This document shows positions 7,804-14,653 of a DNA stretch of 25,897 nucleotides, in pieces; position 1 is the first letter of the stretch; each line of letters opens with the position of its first letter. The notes beneath the pieces were generated by a model that did not search any database, was not told where the DNA came from, and was given only the letters and a program-made list of their open reading frames with translations. Source of the stretch: an uncultured Clostridia bacterium (lineage in GTDB: Bacteria > Bacillota > Clostridia > Oscillospirales > Ruminococcaceae); the NCBI GenBank assembly GCA_938014855.1, contig CALLQM010000223.1:1-25897 (forward strand), in the 5' to 3' direction. Both the position numbers and the translations under genes were made by a program.

Positions 7804-8829
7804 TTACAGATTTTCGTTAGCTATTTTTTCTGATCCACGAAGAATCAGCTGGGTTGGAAAAACAATTCGGCGTGCATGGTCATCCGTACATGGATTTTCC
7901 AACCGTTCAAGCAGAATATTCATTGCAGCTACGCCCATTTCTGAGACGGCTCGGTTGACAACCGAAAGCTGAAATCCTACATAATTTAAAATGTCGATGT
8001 CATCAAATCCAATGACGGAAATATCTTGACCCAAGCGGTAATGATGTTCCACAAGATATTTTAGACATCCAATTGTCATCAAGTTGTTGGAAGAAAAGAT
8101 TGCGGTTGGGGGATTCTCAACAGACAATAATTTCCCGGTCAGTTCATATCCCATTTCAATTTTAAAGTCACCACGAGCAATATATTGGTCACGAATGGTT
8201 CCTCCACATTGATTCATCGCACTCAAATAACCTTCCAGACGTTCTTTTCCCGGTTTGGATGTTTCCGGTCCGGCGATAATGGCAACACGTTGATGTCCCA
8301 ACTGAAGAAAGGTTTTCACCGCATGAAAAGCACCTTGAAAGTTTTCGACAAACACGCCGTCAAAATTTGAATTATGGAGATTACGGTCCACCAATACAAC
8401 TGGTACGCCGGATTGATACAGTTCAACTAAAAGGTCTCGTGTAATGTCGTCATGGTTGGCTGCCGGGGTTATGATGACCCCTTTCAAGCGCTGTTCTCTT
8501 ACAGCTTGCAGAGAACGATGCTCAATTATGGGATTTTCATTTGTTCCGAAAAATAAAATATTATATCCATTTTTTTCTGCAACTTCGCTGATTCCACGAA
8601 TCACTCCAGAAAAAAATGAGTTTTCAATATCAGGTATGATAACCCCGATACTGGAAGTATCCTGTTTACTCAGGCTGCGGGCTACCGCGCTGGGTGTATA
8701 GTTATGTTCGCGTATATATTGTTCAATTCTTTTTTGAGTTTCTTCGCGTACGTTTCCGGTGCGATTGATTACTCTGGACACCGTAGCAGACGAAACACCA
8801 AGTGCACGTGCGATATCATGAATGGTCAA
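7804..8829 (-). CDS. rbsR: LacI-family transcriptional repressor of the ribose locus
   Basis: This DNA-binding regulator probably represses the rbs operon and its own gene until a pentose ligand is present. With the preferred start it has 341 residues. The helix-turn-helix TIHDIARALGVSSATVSRVIN is at the very N-terminus, then the hinge helix (YTPSAVARSLSKQ), then a type I periplasmic-binding-like core (IGVIIPDIENSFFSGVIRGI ... VSVIGFDDID-type segment ... VFPTQLILRGS). There is no ATG. TTG 8829 is chosen because AGAAAGG lies 11 bases upstream and the protein then starts where LacI proteins usually do. TTG 8853 adds eight residues but has no ribosome site, and it directly abuts the operator. 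The operator palindrome lies between the promoter and the gene. The gene is separated from deoC by the second operator, so it is probably a separate unit. Confidence 0.9.
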   Translation of the reverse strand: MTIHDIARALGVSSATVSRVINRTGNVREETQKRIEQYIREHNYTPSAVARSLSKQDTSSIGVIIPDIENSFFSGVIRGISEVAEKNGYNILFFGTNENPIIEHRSLQAVREQRLKGVIITPAANHDDITRDLLVELYQSGVPVVLVDRNLHNSNFDGVFVENFQGAFHAVKTFLQLGHQRVAIIAGPETSKPGKERLEGYLSAMNQCGGTIRDQYIARGDFKIEMGYELTGKLLSVENPPTAIFSSNNLMTIGCLKYLVEHHYRLGQDISVIGFDDIDILNYVGFQLSVVNRAVSEMGVAAMNILLERLENPCTDDHARRIVFPTQLILRGSEKIANENL

Positions 8830-8856
8830 ATTGCCAGTCGCCTTTCTAAACAAATT

Positions 8857-8872
8857 ATGTAACCGGTTACAT
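8857..8872. promoter_or_regulatory. LacI-family operator at the rbsR promoter
   Basis: ATGTAACCGGTTACAT is a perfect 16-base palindrome containing the same 14-base core as the site before deoC. It starts right at the predicted transcription start of rbsR, a position expected to block initiation (autoregulation). Confidence 0.87.
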
Positions 8873-8879
8873 TAACTGC

Positions 8880-8908
8880 ATTATAACAGACCATCTTACT
8901 GTTGTAAA
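8880..8908 (-). promoter_or_regulatory. Promoter of rbsR
   Basis: On the - strand, TTTACA (8908-8903) and a perfect TATAAT (8885-8880) are spaced by 17 bases. The predicted start near 8873 abuts the operator. Confidence 0.75.
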
Positions 8909-9006
8909 CCACAAGAATGATAAAATTAATAAAATTTGTATAACTATTTAATAATTATTATAAAATTTGTGCATTAAAACAAAAAATAAGAAGGAATCAT
9001 AACTTT

Positions 9007-9035
9007 TTGACAGCTTAATAAGGAAAATATATAAA
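9007..9035 (+). promoter_or_regulatory. Promoter of the membrane protein / lyxose isomerase unit
   Basis: TTGACA (9007-9012) and TATAAA (9030-9035) are separated by 17 bases in an AT-rich region. This would give a leader of about 155 bases before the gene at 9197. A second, weaker candidate is TTGCAA (9148-9153) with TATGGT (9171-9176). Nothing else is recognised in the intergenic stretch 8909-9196. Confidence 0.6.
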
Positions 9036-9196
9036 CAGATTATACCAATTGTATAATTTAAAAACAATATACTGATTTACGACTTATCAATAGTAAATTG
9101 GATAGAAATGTGGTTTAATCTGAAGCGTGACTCTTTGGAAGTTTTTGTTGCAATTCCATCAATTCCGTTATATGGTAGATGCAAGGGGGATTTGCA

Positions 9197-9574
9197 ATGC
9201 GCCGTAAAATCGTATGGGATCTGCTAAAAATTTTGATTACTCCATGGGTGATGTATGCAGTTATTTTTGCAATGGACGAATTAAAAATGCGACTCCTTTA
9301 TGCAACCACCGCGGCATGGTATTTTGTTGCGTTAATCGGATACTTATTCATCGGTGTGTTCTTTGCATTTATGCTGGATCTTTCAAACGAAACGTTTCGC
9401 AGCCGGGCATTAATGGTTGTGTTAATCGTGCAAATTGTCTTGCCTGTATGCATCTATTTTTTGCAGATTCCATCTATCTATCGAAATATAAAAAAGTTCC
9501 ATGATTATACGACGGTTTTGCTAATGGGATCTTATGTTTATTTGTTAGGTAAAACAATCAAAAGCAAGCCTTAA
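9197..9574 (+). CDS. Small hypothetical four-helix membrane protein
   Basis: The family is not recognised. The 125-residue product starts MRRKIVWDLLKIL and has four hydrophobic stretches: roughly residues 9-25 (LLKILITPWVMYAVIFAM), 34-58 (TTAAWYFVALIGYLFIGVFFAFML), 69-88 (ALMVVLIVQIVLPVCIYFL) and 100-118 (TVLLMGSYVYLLG). It ends in the basic tail KTIKSKP. ATG 9197 is chosen because AAGGGGG lies 7 bases upstream; the ATG at 9179 lies before that site. It precedes the D-lyxose isomerase gene by 66 bases with no terminator between, so the two are probably co-transcribed. A transport or accessory role is possible but not shown. Confidence 0.7.
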   Translation: MRRKIVWDLLKILITPWVMYAVIFAMDELKMRLLYATTAAWYFVALIGYLFIGVFFAFMLDLSNETFRSRALMVVLIVQIVLPVCIYFLQIPSIYRNIKKFHDYTTVLLMGSYVYLLGKTIKSKP

Positions 9575-9640
9575 TACGATTCTTAAAAACCAAAAGTCAT
9601 TACTCATAATGCAATTAATCAATAAAAAGGAAGGGATTTT

Positions 9641-10324
9641 ATGAAACGTTCAAAAATCAATCAAGTAATTCGAGACATGGAAGCGCTGATTCATGAATAT
9701 CGTTTTGCACTTCCGAAATTTGCCTACTGGACCAAGGAGGATTGGGAACAAGCAGGCAGTGAATATGATGAAATCAAAGAGAATAAACTCGGCTGGGATA
9801 TTACAGATTTTGGATTAGGGAAATTTGATGAGACTGGTTTTTCACTGTTTACCATACGCAACGGAAATGTAAATCTTCCCAAGTATAAAAAGCCATATGC
9901 GGAAAAACTGCTGATGCTGTATGAGGGGCAAGATTCTCCAATGCATTTTCACTGGAACAAAATGGAGGATATTATAAACCGCGGCGGGAATGACGTTTAC
10001 ATAACCCTGTATAACGCAGGCAAGGATGGCGAGCGCCTGCAAACCGATGTGACGGTCAGCATGGATGGCAAACAAATGACGGTGCCCGCCGGAACTGCTG
10101 TCAAATTAAGTAGTGGGGACAGCATTACGATTACTCAGTACCTCTATCATGATTTTGCGGTTCCCAAAACGGGTGGTTCGGTGCTATTGGGTGAAGTTTC
10201 AATGTGCAACGATGATGACAACGACAACAGATTTTATGAACCGATCGGGCGCTTTCCTGAAATTGAGGAGGATGAACCGCCGTATCGGTTATTGTGTACC
10301 GAGTATTCCAATTGGAAAAAGTAA
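9641..10324 (+). CDS. D-lyxose ketol-isomerase (cupin-type)
   Basis: This enzyme interconverts D-lyxose and D-xylulose, and family members also act on D-mannose/D-fructose, using a divalent metal in a cupin barrel. The 227-residue length is that of characterised D-lyxose isomerases of this family. The first metal-binding cluster is MHFHWNKMEDI, with His102, His104 and Glu109. The second is His170 in QYLYHDF. The N-terminal helical segment (EYRFALPKFAYWT) and GEVSMCNDDDNDNRF near residue 185 are also typical. The ribosome site is AAGGAAGGG. No xylulokinase is visible nearby, so the product must feed a kinase elsewhere. Its position beside the rbs locus fits pentose metabolism. Confidence 0.88.
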   Translation: MKRSKINQVIRDMEALIHEYRFALPKFAYWTKEDWEQAGSEYDEIKENKLGWDITDFGLGKFDETGFSLFTIRNGNVNLPKYKKPYAEKLLMLYEGQDSPMHFHWNKMEDIINRGGNDVYITLYNAGKDGERLQTDVTVSMDGKQMTVPAGTAVKLSSGDSITITQYLYHDFAVPKTGGSVLLGEVSMCNDDDNDNRFYEPIGRFPEIEEDEPPYRLLCTEYSNWKK

Positions 10325-10343
10325 TTTGATAAGGGTGAATGGC

Positions 10344-10610
10344 TTGAAAAGTATTTATCATTTTGAACCAGTCGATCCAATTTTAGATGAGAGCGATTAT
10401 AAAAAAGAATTGATTCATTGGGCTGAGCGAGAGCAGAAAACGTTTGAAATTCTTAAAATGGGAAAACAGCCGCTTGTTAAAGTGGATGGTAATCGGCTTA
10501 TCTGTAAATTAGAGCCACCCAAACGATTGGAGCTTCCGTTTTTTGATATTTATCATTCTTATATGTCGTTTGGATATAAGTTTGTTTATATGTACCCGAG
10601 CACTTCGTAA
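10344..10610 (+). CDS. Small hypothetical protein downstream of lyxose isomerase
   Basis: The family is not recognised. The product is a soluble 88-residue protein starting (M)KSIYHFEPVDPIL and ending in an aromatic-rich tail (FFDIYHSYMSFGYKFVYMYPSTS). It is mostly acidic and basic in the first half, with no signal peptide or membrane segment. TTG 10344 is chosen because AAGGGTG lies 6 bases upstream. GTG 10335 is in frame but overlaps that ribosome site, and the longer frame back to 10113 would run inside the isomerase gene. It lies 19 bases after the isomerase stop and its own stop abuts the terminator stem. This supports a real third gene of the unit. Confidence in expression is moderate. 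Confidence 0.55.
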   Translation: MKSIYHFEPVDPILDESDYKKELIHWAEREQKTFEILKMGKQPLVKVDGNRLICKLEPPKRLELPFFDIYHSYMSFGYKFVYMYPSTS

Positions 10611-10648
10611 AAACAGGCAGTGCAGATTTCATCTGCACTGCCTGTTTT
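10610..10648. terminator. Bidirectional terminator between the lyxose isomerase unit and azlCD
   Basis: A perfect 18-base-pair stem (10610-10627 with 10631-10648) has a three-base loop TTC. The stem ends are A-rich on one side and T-rich on the other, giving U tracts on both strands (TTTTG on +, TTTTTA on -). It lies between two convergent genes. Confidence 0.93.
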
Positions 10649-10662
10649 GTACGTTTGGAATA

Positions 10663-11010
10663 CTAGATGGATGGAAGTCCAAATGCAGATTGAACAAGAA
10701 CCATGTAAAGGATCGTTCCGACTCCGATGCTTAATAATACGTTACGTTTCCATATATGTAAAAGAACAATGGTAGCCATGGAGATGAATTCCGGAATCCC
10801 ATGCGGCGCAGTTGTAATCGATACATTTTTTAAGCAATAAACCACCAGCAATCCCATCATAGCGGGTGGCAGAAGCTGTCCGAGATAGGTAATGATTTGA
10901 GGCGGCTGTTGTTTTTCGGGAAACAGTACAAAAGGCGCAAATCTTGTCACAATTGTTCCCAACGCAACCGAAAGAATGATGACAACTGTTTGAATTGGCG
11001 TTAAGCACAT
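10663..11010 (-). CDS. azlD: AzlD-type subunit of branched-chain amino acid exporter
   Basis: This is the small membrane partner of AzlC (LIV-E exporter family), proposed to expel branched-chain amino acids or analogues. The 115-residue product has four hydrophobic segments: TPIQTVVIILSVALGTIVTRF, then LGQLLPPAMMGLLVVYCL, EFISMATIVLLHIW and VLLSIGVGTILYMVLV. The motif TRFAPF...LPPA is the usual AzlD signature. ATG 11010 has AAGGAGG 8 bases upstream, and the longer frame to 11091 runs into azlC. The gene overlaps the end of azlC by 10 bases, implying coupled translation. Confidence 0.92.
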   Translation of the reverse strand: MCLTPIQTVVIILSVALGTIVTRFAPFVLFPEKQQPPQIITYLGQLLPPAMMGLLVVYCLKNVSITTAPHGIPEFISMATIVLLHIWKRNVLLSIGVGTILYMVLVQSAFGLPSI

Positions 11011-11711
11011 ACTCGTTTCCTCCTTAATAAAAATACAAAAACAATCAGAGCCATAGACGGTATAATAAAATTCTCTGCACCAAATAACCATAAACTAACA
11101 GCGGTGCAGGATATCCCGATGATTCCAGGGATTCGGTTTTTCTTGTTTTCCATTTGTTCAAGAAAAAGAACTAAAAAAAGCGCGGTCAATACAAAATCCA
11201 AGCCCTGCGTATTAAACGATAGAAAGCCACCTAATACGCCGCCGAGAAATGTTCCAAATACCCAATAGAGATAATTTAATAACGAAATGGAGAAATAGAA
11301 ATACTTTTTATTGATACAATCGGGCGGTTCAATACTCGATGAAATCGAAAACGTTTCATCACATAACGTATAGATTAAAAATCCACGTAGTTTCCCCAAG
11401 CCTTTGTATTTTTCCAGCATTGAAATGCCATAAAATAAGTGTCTGGCATTGACCATCAGACTTAACAAAAATGCCTGAATCGGGTCAAACGGGATGGATA
11501 AAAGCGTGATTGCAACAAATTGCATGCTTCCGCAAAATGCGATGGCACTCATCAGCACAGACCATACCGCCCCATATCCCTTTGTCTGCATCAGAACGCC
11601 GTAGGCCATACCCAAAACCAAAAAACCGGTCAAAACAGGAATTGTACTTGGAAAAGCGGCTCGAAACGCTGTTTTAAATTCTTGAAACGGTTTCTTTTTC
11701 ATTTTCAGCAT
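11001..11711 (-). CDS. azlC: AzlC-type subunit of branched-chain amino acid exporter
   Basis: This is the main membrane subunit of the AzlCD exporter. The 236-residue product carries the family hallmarks: GFLVLGMAYGVLM near residue 30, FCGSMQFVAITLL near 60, the stretch SLMVNARHLFYGISM near 84-98 and TLCDETFS near 116. Hydrophobic segments follow to a basic C-terminus. ATG 11711 is preceded by AAAGGAG, spaced four bases; ATG 11702 is an in-frame alternative with wide spacing. It is divergent from the XRE-cupin regulator at 11827, a common arrangement for this exporter. Confidence 0.93.
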   Translation of the reverse strand: MLKMKKKPFQEFKTAFRAAFPSTIPVLTGFLVLGMAYGVLMQTKGYGAVWSVLMSAIAFCGSMQFVAITLLSIPFDPIQAFLLSLMVNARHLFYGISMLEKYKGLGKLRGFLIYTLCDETFSISSSIEPPDCINKKYFYFSISLLNYLYWVFGTFLGGVLGGFLSFNTQGLDFVLTALFLVLFLEQMENKKNRIPGIIGISCTAVSLWLFGAENFIIPSMALIVFVFLLRRKRVCA

Positions 11712-11738
11712 TGCACTCCTTTAAAAAGGTTTGTATAA

Positions 11739-11793
11739 TATAATGAACGTTTAAATTAATTAAGTTAAATATATTTTACTTATGTTCACTATA
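11739..11793. promoter_or_regulatory. Spaced inverted repeat in the azlC / regulator intergenic region
   Basis: TATAATGAAC (11739-11748) faces GTTCACTATA (11784-11793), matching at 9 of 10 positions as an inverted pair. The arms are separated by 35 AT-rich bases. It lies in the 115-base region between the divergent genes and is a candidate binding site pair for the XRE regulator. No clear promoter could be assigned. Confidence 0.4.
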
Positions 11794-11826
11794 TTTGTCA
11801 ATCCAAACTTTAGGAGGATACGATAA

Positions 11827-12378
11827 ATGAAAATTAGCTTAATTATCGCTAGTAACCTCAAAAAACTGCGCAGTGAAAGAAATTTAAGTTTTGGGCAGCT
11901 TTCTGCTCTTTGCGGGGTCAGCAAAGTTATGCTTTCCCAAATAGAAAAAGGCGATGCGAATCCGACTATCAATGTACTTTGGAAGATTGCAAACGGACTA
12001 AAAGTTCCATATACAGCACTGCTTGAACAACCGGTTTATCAAACAAACGTGATAAAAAAATCGGAAATTATCCAACAAAATAATGAAAATGAGCATTATC
12101 GAATCTATTGTTTTTACACCAATACACCGCATCGCAACTTTGAGCTGTTTCAAATCGAGTTGGATGCAGGACATTGCTATGATTCGATTGGACATTCCGA
12201 AAAATCGCAGGAATATATTATGGTGCTCGAGGGGGAACTAAGTATAACCGTTAACGAGCAAACGTATCGTTTGGGCAAAGATGAAGCAATTGAGTTTATT
12301 GCATCGGAAAAGCACAGTTATCATGCATTGGGAAATCAAACACTCAAAGCCATCGTAATTAATTATTATCCAGCTTAA
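11827..12378 (+). CDS. XRE-family transcriptional regulator with C-terminal cupin domain
   Basis: This is a 183-residue DNA-binding regulator. Residues about 8-62 form a helix-turn-helix of the XRE/SinR type (LKKLRSERNLSFGQLSALCGVSKVMLSQIEKG, then the family segment NPTINVLWKIANGL). Residues about 105-180 form a small cupin barrel with SQEYIMVLEGELSI and IEFIASEKHSYHAL. The cupin presumably binds a small effector. The ribosome site GGAGGATA precedes ATG 11827. It is divergently transcribed from azlCD, and such regulators commonly control the neighbouring exporter and themselves, so the effector may be an amino acid. That role is inferred from position. Confidence 0.88.
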   Translation: MKISLIIASNLKKLRSERNLSFGQLSALCGVSKVMLSQIEKGDANPTINVLWKIANGLKVPYTALLEQPVYQTNVIKKSEIIQQNNENEHYRIYCFYTNTPHRNFELFQIELDAGHCYDSIGHSEKSQEYIMVLEGELSITVNEQTYRLGKDEAIEFIASEKHSYHALGNQTLKAIVINYYPA

Positions 12379-12628
12379 CAATCTGATATAGATTCAGCTT
12401 GTTTGACTTGATTTTATCCAATATTTGTTTAATAATGGAGATAGTTGTCGTTGTATTAAACTTCTCTTAGGTTTCGAAAAAATTGTATGATGTTTTACAA
12501 TACTGCAAAGCGACTCATAAGAACGAAAAAAATGAGTAGGTGATTGAATTGAATGGGATTTTTCTTTTATAAAAGAATGATCTTTCAATATCAGCTTATA
12601 AAATATATTAATTAAAAGAGGGTAAGAC
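12379..12628. other. AT-rich intergenic region; weak promoter candidate
   Basis: No convincing gene is seen here. A possible + strand promoter is TTGAAT (12544-12549) with TATAAA (12568-12573), spaced 18 bases, serving the dehydrogenase pair. Only a weak 5-base-pair hairpin (AATCT/AGATT) follows the upstream regulator gene. Confidence 0.35.
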
Positions 12629-13414
12629 ATGCAAAAAATGAAATTAGCACTCATCGGATGTGGATATCTAAACGAGATTGTAGCGAACGCAATGAAAGAC
12701 GGTTATCTGCCGGAATATGAATTGATTGCTGTTTTGGGAAGAGACAGCGACCGCGCAAACGACTTTGCGGCACGTTATGGCTGTAAGGCTTGTGCCAATA
12801 TTGAGGAACTTGTCGCAATGAAACCGGATTTTACCGCTGAAGCCGCGTCCGTTAAAGCGATACAAGATTACAGCGAAACCATTTTAAACGGCGGATCAAA
12901 TTTGGTTGTGCTGTCGATTGGCGCCTTTGCCGATGGCGAATTTTACGAGCGCATCAAAAAGACTGCCGCAAAGAATGAGCGCCGTGTATATATCGCCAGC
13001 GGTGCGGTTGGCGGATTTGATGTTCTGCGAACAGCCGCGCTCATGAGCCCCATTACAGCTTCCATCAGCTCTCAGAAAGCACCTGCATCGCTAAAAAATA
13101 CACCGCTTTTTGAAGATGAGTTAATGGATATCAAAGCACCGAAGCAAGTGTTCAGCGGTTCCACAAAGGAGGCAATTGCAATTCTGCCGACCAAGGTAAA
13201 TGTGGCAATTGCTACAGCACTTGCGAGCGCGGGACCAGAACATACGACGATGAATATTAAAGCCGTACCGGGCTTTCAAGGCGATGAATATAAGATTGAG
13301 ATCAAAGGGGAAGAAGTACGCACCGACCTCAACATCTATTCCCGCACGAGCGCAATTGCCGCATGGAGCGTAGTGGAAGTCTTGCAAAATGCCGTATCGC
13401 CGATCGTATTTTAA
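12629..13414 (+). CDS. Aspartate dehydrogenase-like (NadX/DUF108) oxidoreductase
   Basis: This is a homologue of L-aspartate dehydrogenase, the NAD(P)-dependent enzyme that makes iminoaspartate or deaminates aspartate. It has 261 residues. The N-terminal Rossmann fold begins LALIGCGYLNEIVA, in which the third glycine of the usual GCGxxG is Asn15. The DUF108 domain is recognised from SGAVGGFD near residue 124, SSQKAPASL near 147, VFSGSTKEAIAILPTKVNVAIATALASAG near 174-202, and the closing SRTSAIAAWS. At the position where characterised enzymes have a conserved His in NxHEI, this protein by eye has Tyr221 (DEYKI). The native substrate may therefore differ. ATG 12629 has GAGGG six bases upstream. 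It is followed after 11 bases by a D-2-hydroxyacid dehydrogenase-like gene, forming an operon. No nadA or nadB is visible. Confidence 0.75.
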   Translation: MQKMKLALIGCGYLNEIVANAMKDGYLPEYELIAVLGRDSDRANDFAARYGCKACANIEELVAMKPDFTAEAASVKAIQDYSETILNGGSNLVVLSIGAFADGEFYERIKKTAAKNERRVYIASGAVGGFDVLRTAALMSPITASISSQKAPASLKNTPLFEDELMDIKAPKQVFSGSTKEAIAILPTKVNVAIATALASAGPEHTTMNIKAVPGFQGDEYKIEIKGEEVRTDLNIYSRTSAIAAWSVVEVLQNAVSPIVF

Positions 13415-13425
13415 GGAGGTATAGA

Positions 13426-14331
13426 ATGTTTAAAAAATTAGTTGCAATGGAACCGGTAAGCTTGATTGATTCCGCAGAACAAAAACTTCACGATTATGCA
13501 AAAGAAGTGGTTCTATTTGATGATATCCCAAAAGACAATGCAGAAATCATACATAGAATTGGTGATGCGGATGCGGTACTTCTCAGTTATACCAGCCGTA
13601 TTGATAAAGAAATACTGGATGCCTGCCCCAATATCCGTTATATCGGTATGTGCTGTAGTCTGTATTCCGAGGAAAGCGCCAATGTAGACATCCGTACTGC
13701 TCGTGAAAAGAATATTGTGGTATATGGTATTCGGGATTATGGCGATCAGGGCGTAGTGGAATATGTCGTCAGCGAACTGATCCGTTATCTTCACGGTTTC
13801 GGCGGGAAACAGTGGCAGGATCTTCCGGTAGAACTTACCCAATTAAAAGTCGGAATCGTCGGTCTCGGTACTTCTGGTACGCTGATTGCGGAAGGACTTC
13901 AGGCGATGGGAGCGGATTTGTATTATTACAGCCGTTCTCGCAAGCCCGAGCAGGAAGCAAAAAACATGAACTATCTGCCGCTGAAAGAACTGTTAAATAC
14001 GGTTGATGTGGTCTGCACTTGCCTAAATAAAAATGTGATTTTAATGAACGATGAGCAGTTTGAATGGCTTGGCAATCATAAGATCATGTTTAATACATCC
14101 ATCGGTCCATCTCATGATGTTGCCGCTCTTGCCAAATGGCTTGAGCATGGTGATAATGAATTTTTCTGCGACACTGCTGCCGCTCTCGGCGATGACACCG
14201 GCAAACTTCTTTCCAGTCCTCATGTAAATTGTATGCATGTATCATCCGGACGAACAAAACAAGCCTTTGTTCGCTTGAGTGAAAAGGTGTTAAACAATAT
14301 TGAAACTTTTCTGAAGCAAAAAGACAGTTAA
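13426..14331 (+). CDS. D-isomer-specific 2-hydroxyacid dehydrogenase-like protein
   Basis: This 301-residue protein has the two-domain fold of NAD-dependent D-2-hydroxyacid dehydrogenases. The NAD motif is VGIVGLGTSGTLIAEGL (GLGTSG at 146-151). The helix before it (DQGVVEYVVSELI) is also typical. The catalytic residues look altered. The usual Arg of NTARG is Ile226 (NTSIG), the usual Glu after the DVF segment is replaced by alanine (CDTAAA, 248-253), and a His remains at 271 (MHVSSGRT). It may therefore be a specialised or non-canonical member, and its substrate is unknown. ATG 13426 has AAGGAGG seven bases upstream. The longer frame to 13363 overlaps the preceding gene. It is the last gene before a strong terminator. 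Confidence 0.8.
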   Translation: MFKKLVAMEPVSLIDSAEQKLHDYAKEVVLFDDIPKDNAEIIHRIGDADAVLLSYTSRIDKEILDACPNIRYIGMCCSLYSEESANVDIRTAREKNIVVYGIRDYGDQGVVEYVVSELIRYLHGFGGKQWQDLPVELTQLKVGIVGLGTSGTLIAEGLQAMGADLYYYSRSRKPEQEAKNMNYLPLKELLNTVDVVCTCLNKNVILMNDEQFEWLGNHKIMFNTSIGPSHDVAALAKWLEHGDNEFFCDTAAALGDDTGKLLSSPHVNCMHVSSGRTKQAFVRLSEKVLNNIETFLKQKDS

Positions 14332-14343
14332 ACTATAATAAAG

Positions 14344-14390
14344 AACAACCGCGATTAGGATCATTCCTAATCGCGGTTGTTTTAGTTTTT
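14344..14390 (+). terminator. Terminator of the dehydrogenase pair
   Basis: A perfect 17-base-pair stem (14344-14360 with 14365-14381; core CAACCGCGATTAGGA) has the loop TCAT and is followed by TTAGTTTTT. This is a classic intrinsic terminator 12 bases after the stop codon. Confidence 0.93.
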
Positions 14391-14454
14391 ACAAAAATAG
14401 GGAACGGTCGTATTCTAGAACTTAAAAACGCTTGCTGTTATTGGGAAGTAATGC

Positions 14455-14483
14455 TTTCGATTAAAAATATTATATGGTATAAT
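14455..14483 (+). promoter_or_regulatory. Candidate promoter of the sensor operon
   Basis: A perfect TATAAT at 14478-14483 carries an extended -10 (TGG at 14475-14477). Its -35, TTTCGA at 14455-14460, is poor but spaced 17 bases away. A leader of about 165 AT-rich bases would follow. Nothing else is recognised between 14391 and 14653. Confidence 0.45.
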
Positions 14484-14653
14484 ATATAATATATATAAAA
14501 TTTAAAATTTTGCACTTTAAAATAGTGTCTTTAAACAACGATGCCTTATTTAATGAGCAATGCTATATGATCTTTGTGTGATTTTTATGATAAATTACAG
14601 ATTTAGCATGAAAGCTACGAACATAGTATACCTGTATATAGGAAAGGGAAAAC

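Noticed and set aside
10113..10343. Long frame giving a 165-residue protein that overlaps the lyxose isomerase
   Set aside because: The added part is the other-frame shadow of the isomerase. A ribosome site is found only before TTG 10344.
11746..11755. AACGTTTAAA as a fourth site for the LacI protein
   Set aside because: It differs at the last base, has no shared flank and lies in an unrelated divergent promoter. Chance in AT-rich DNA is likely.
12394..12654. 86-residue frame on the - strand in the azl/dehydrogenase gap
   Set aside because: It has a low-complexity AT-rich translation, no ribosome site and no recognisable domain, and it overlaps the start of the next gene.
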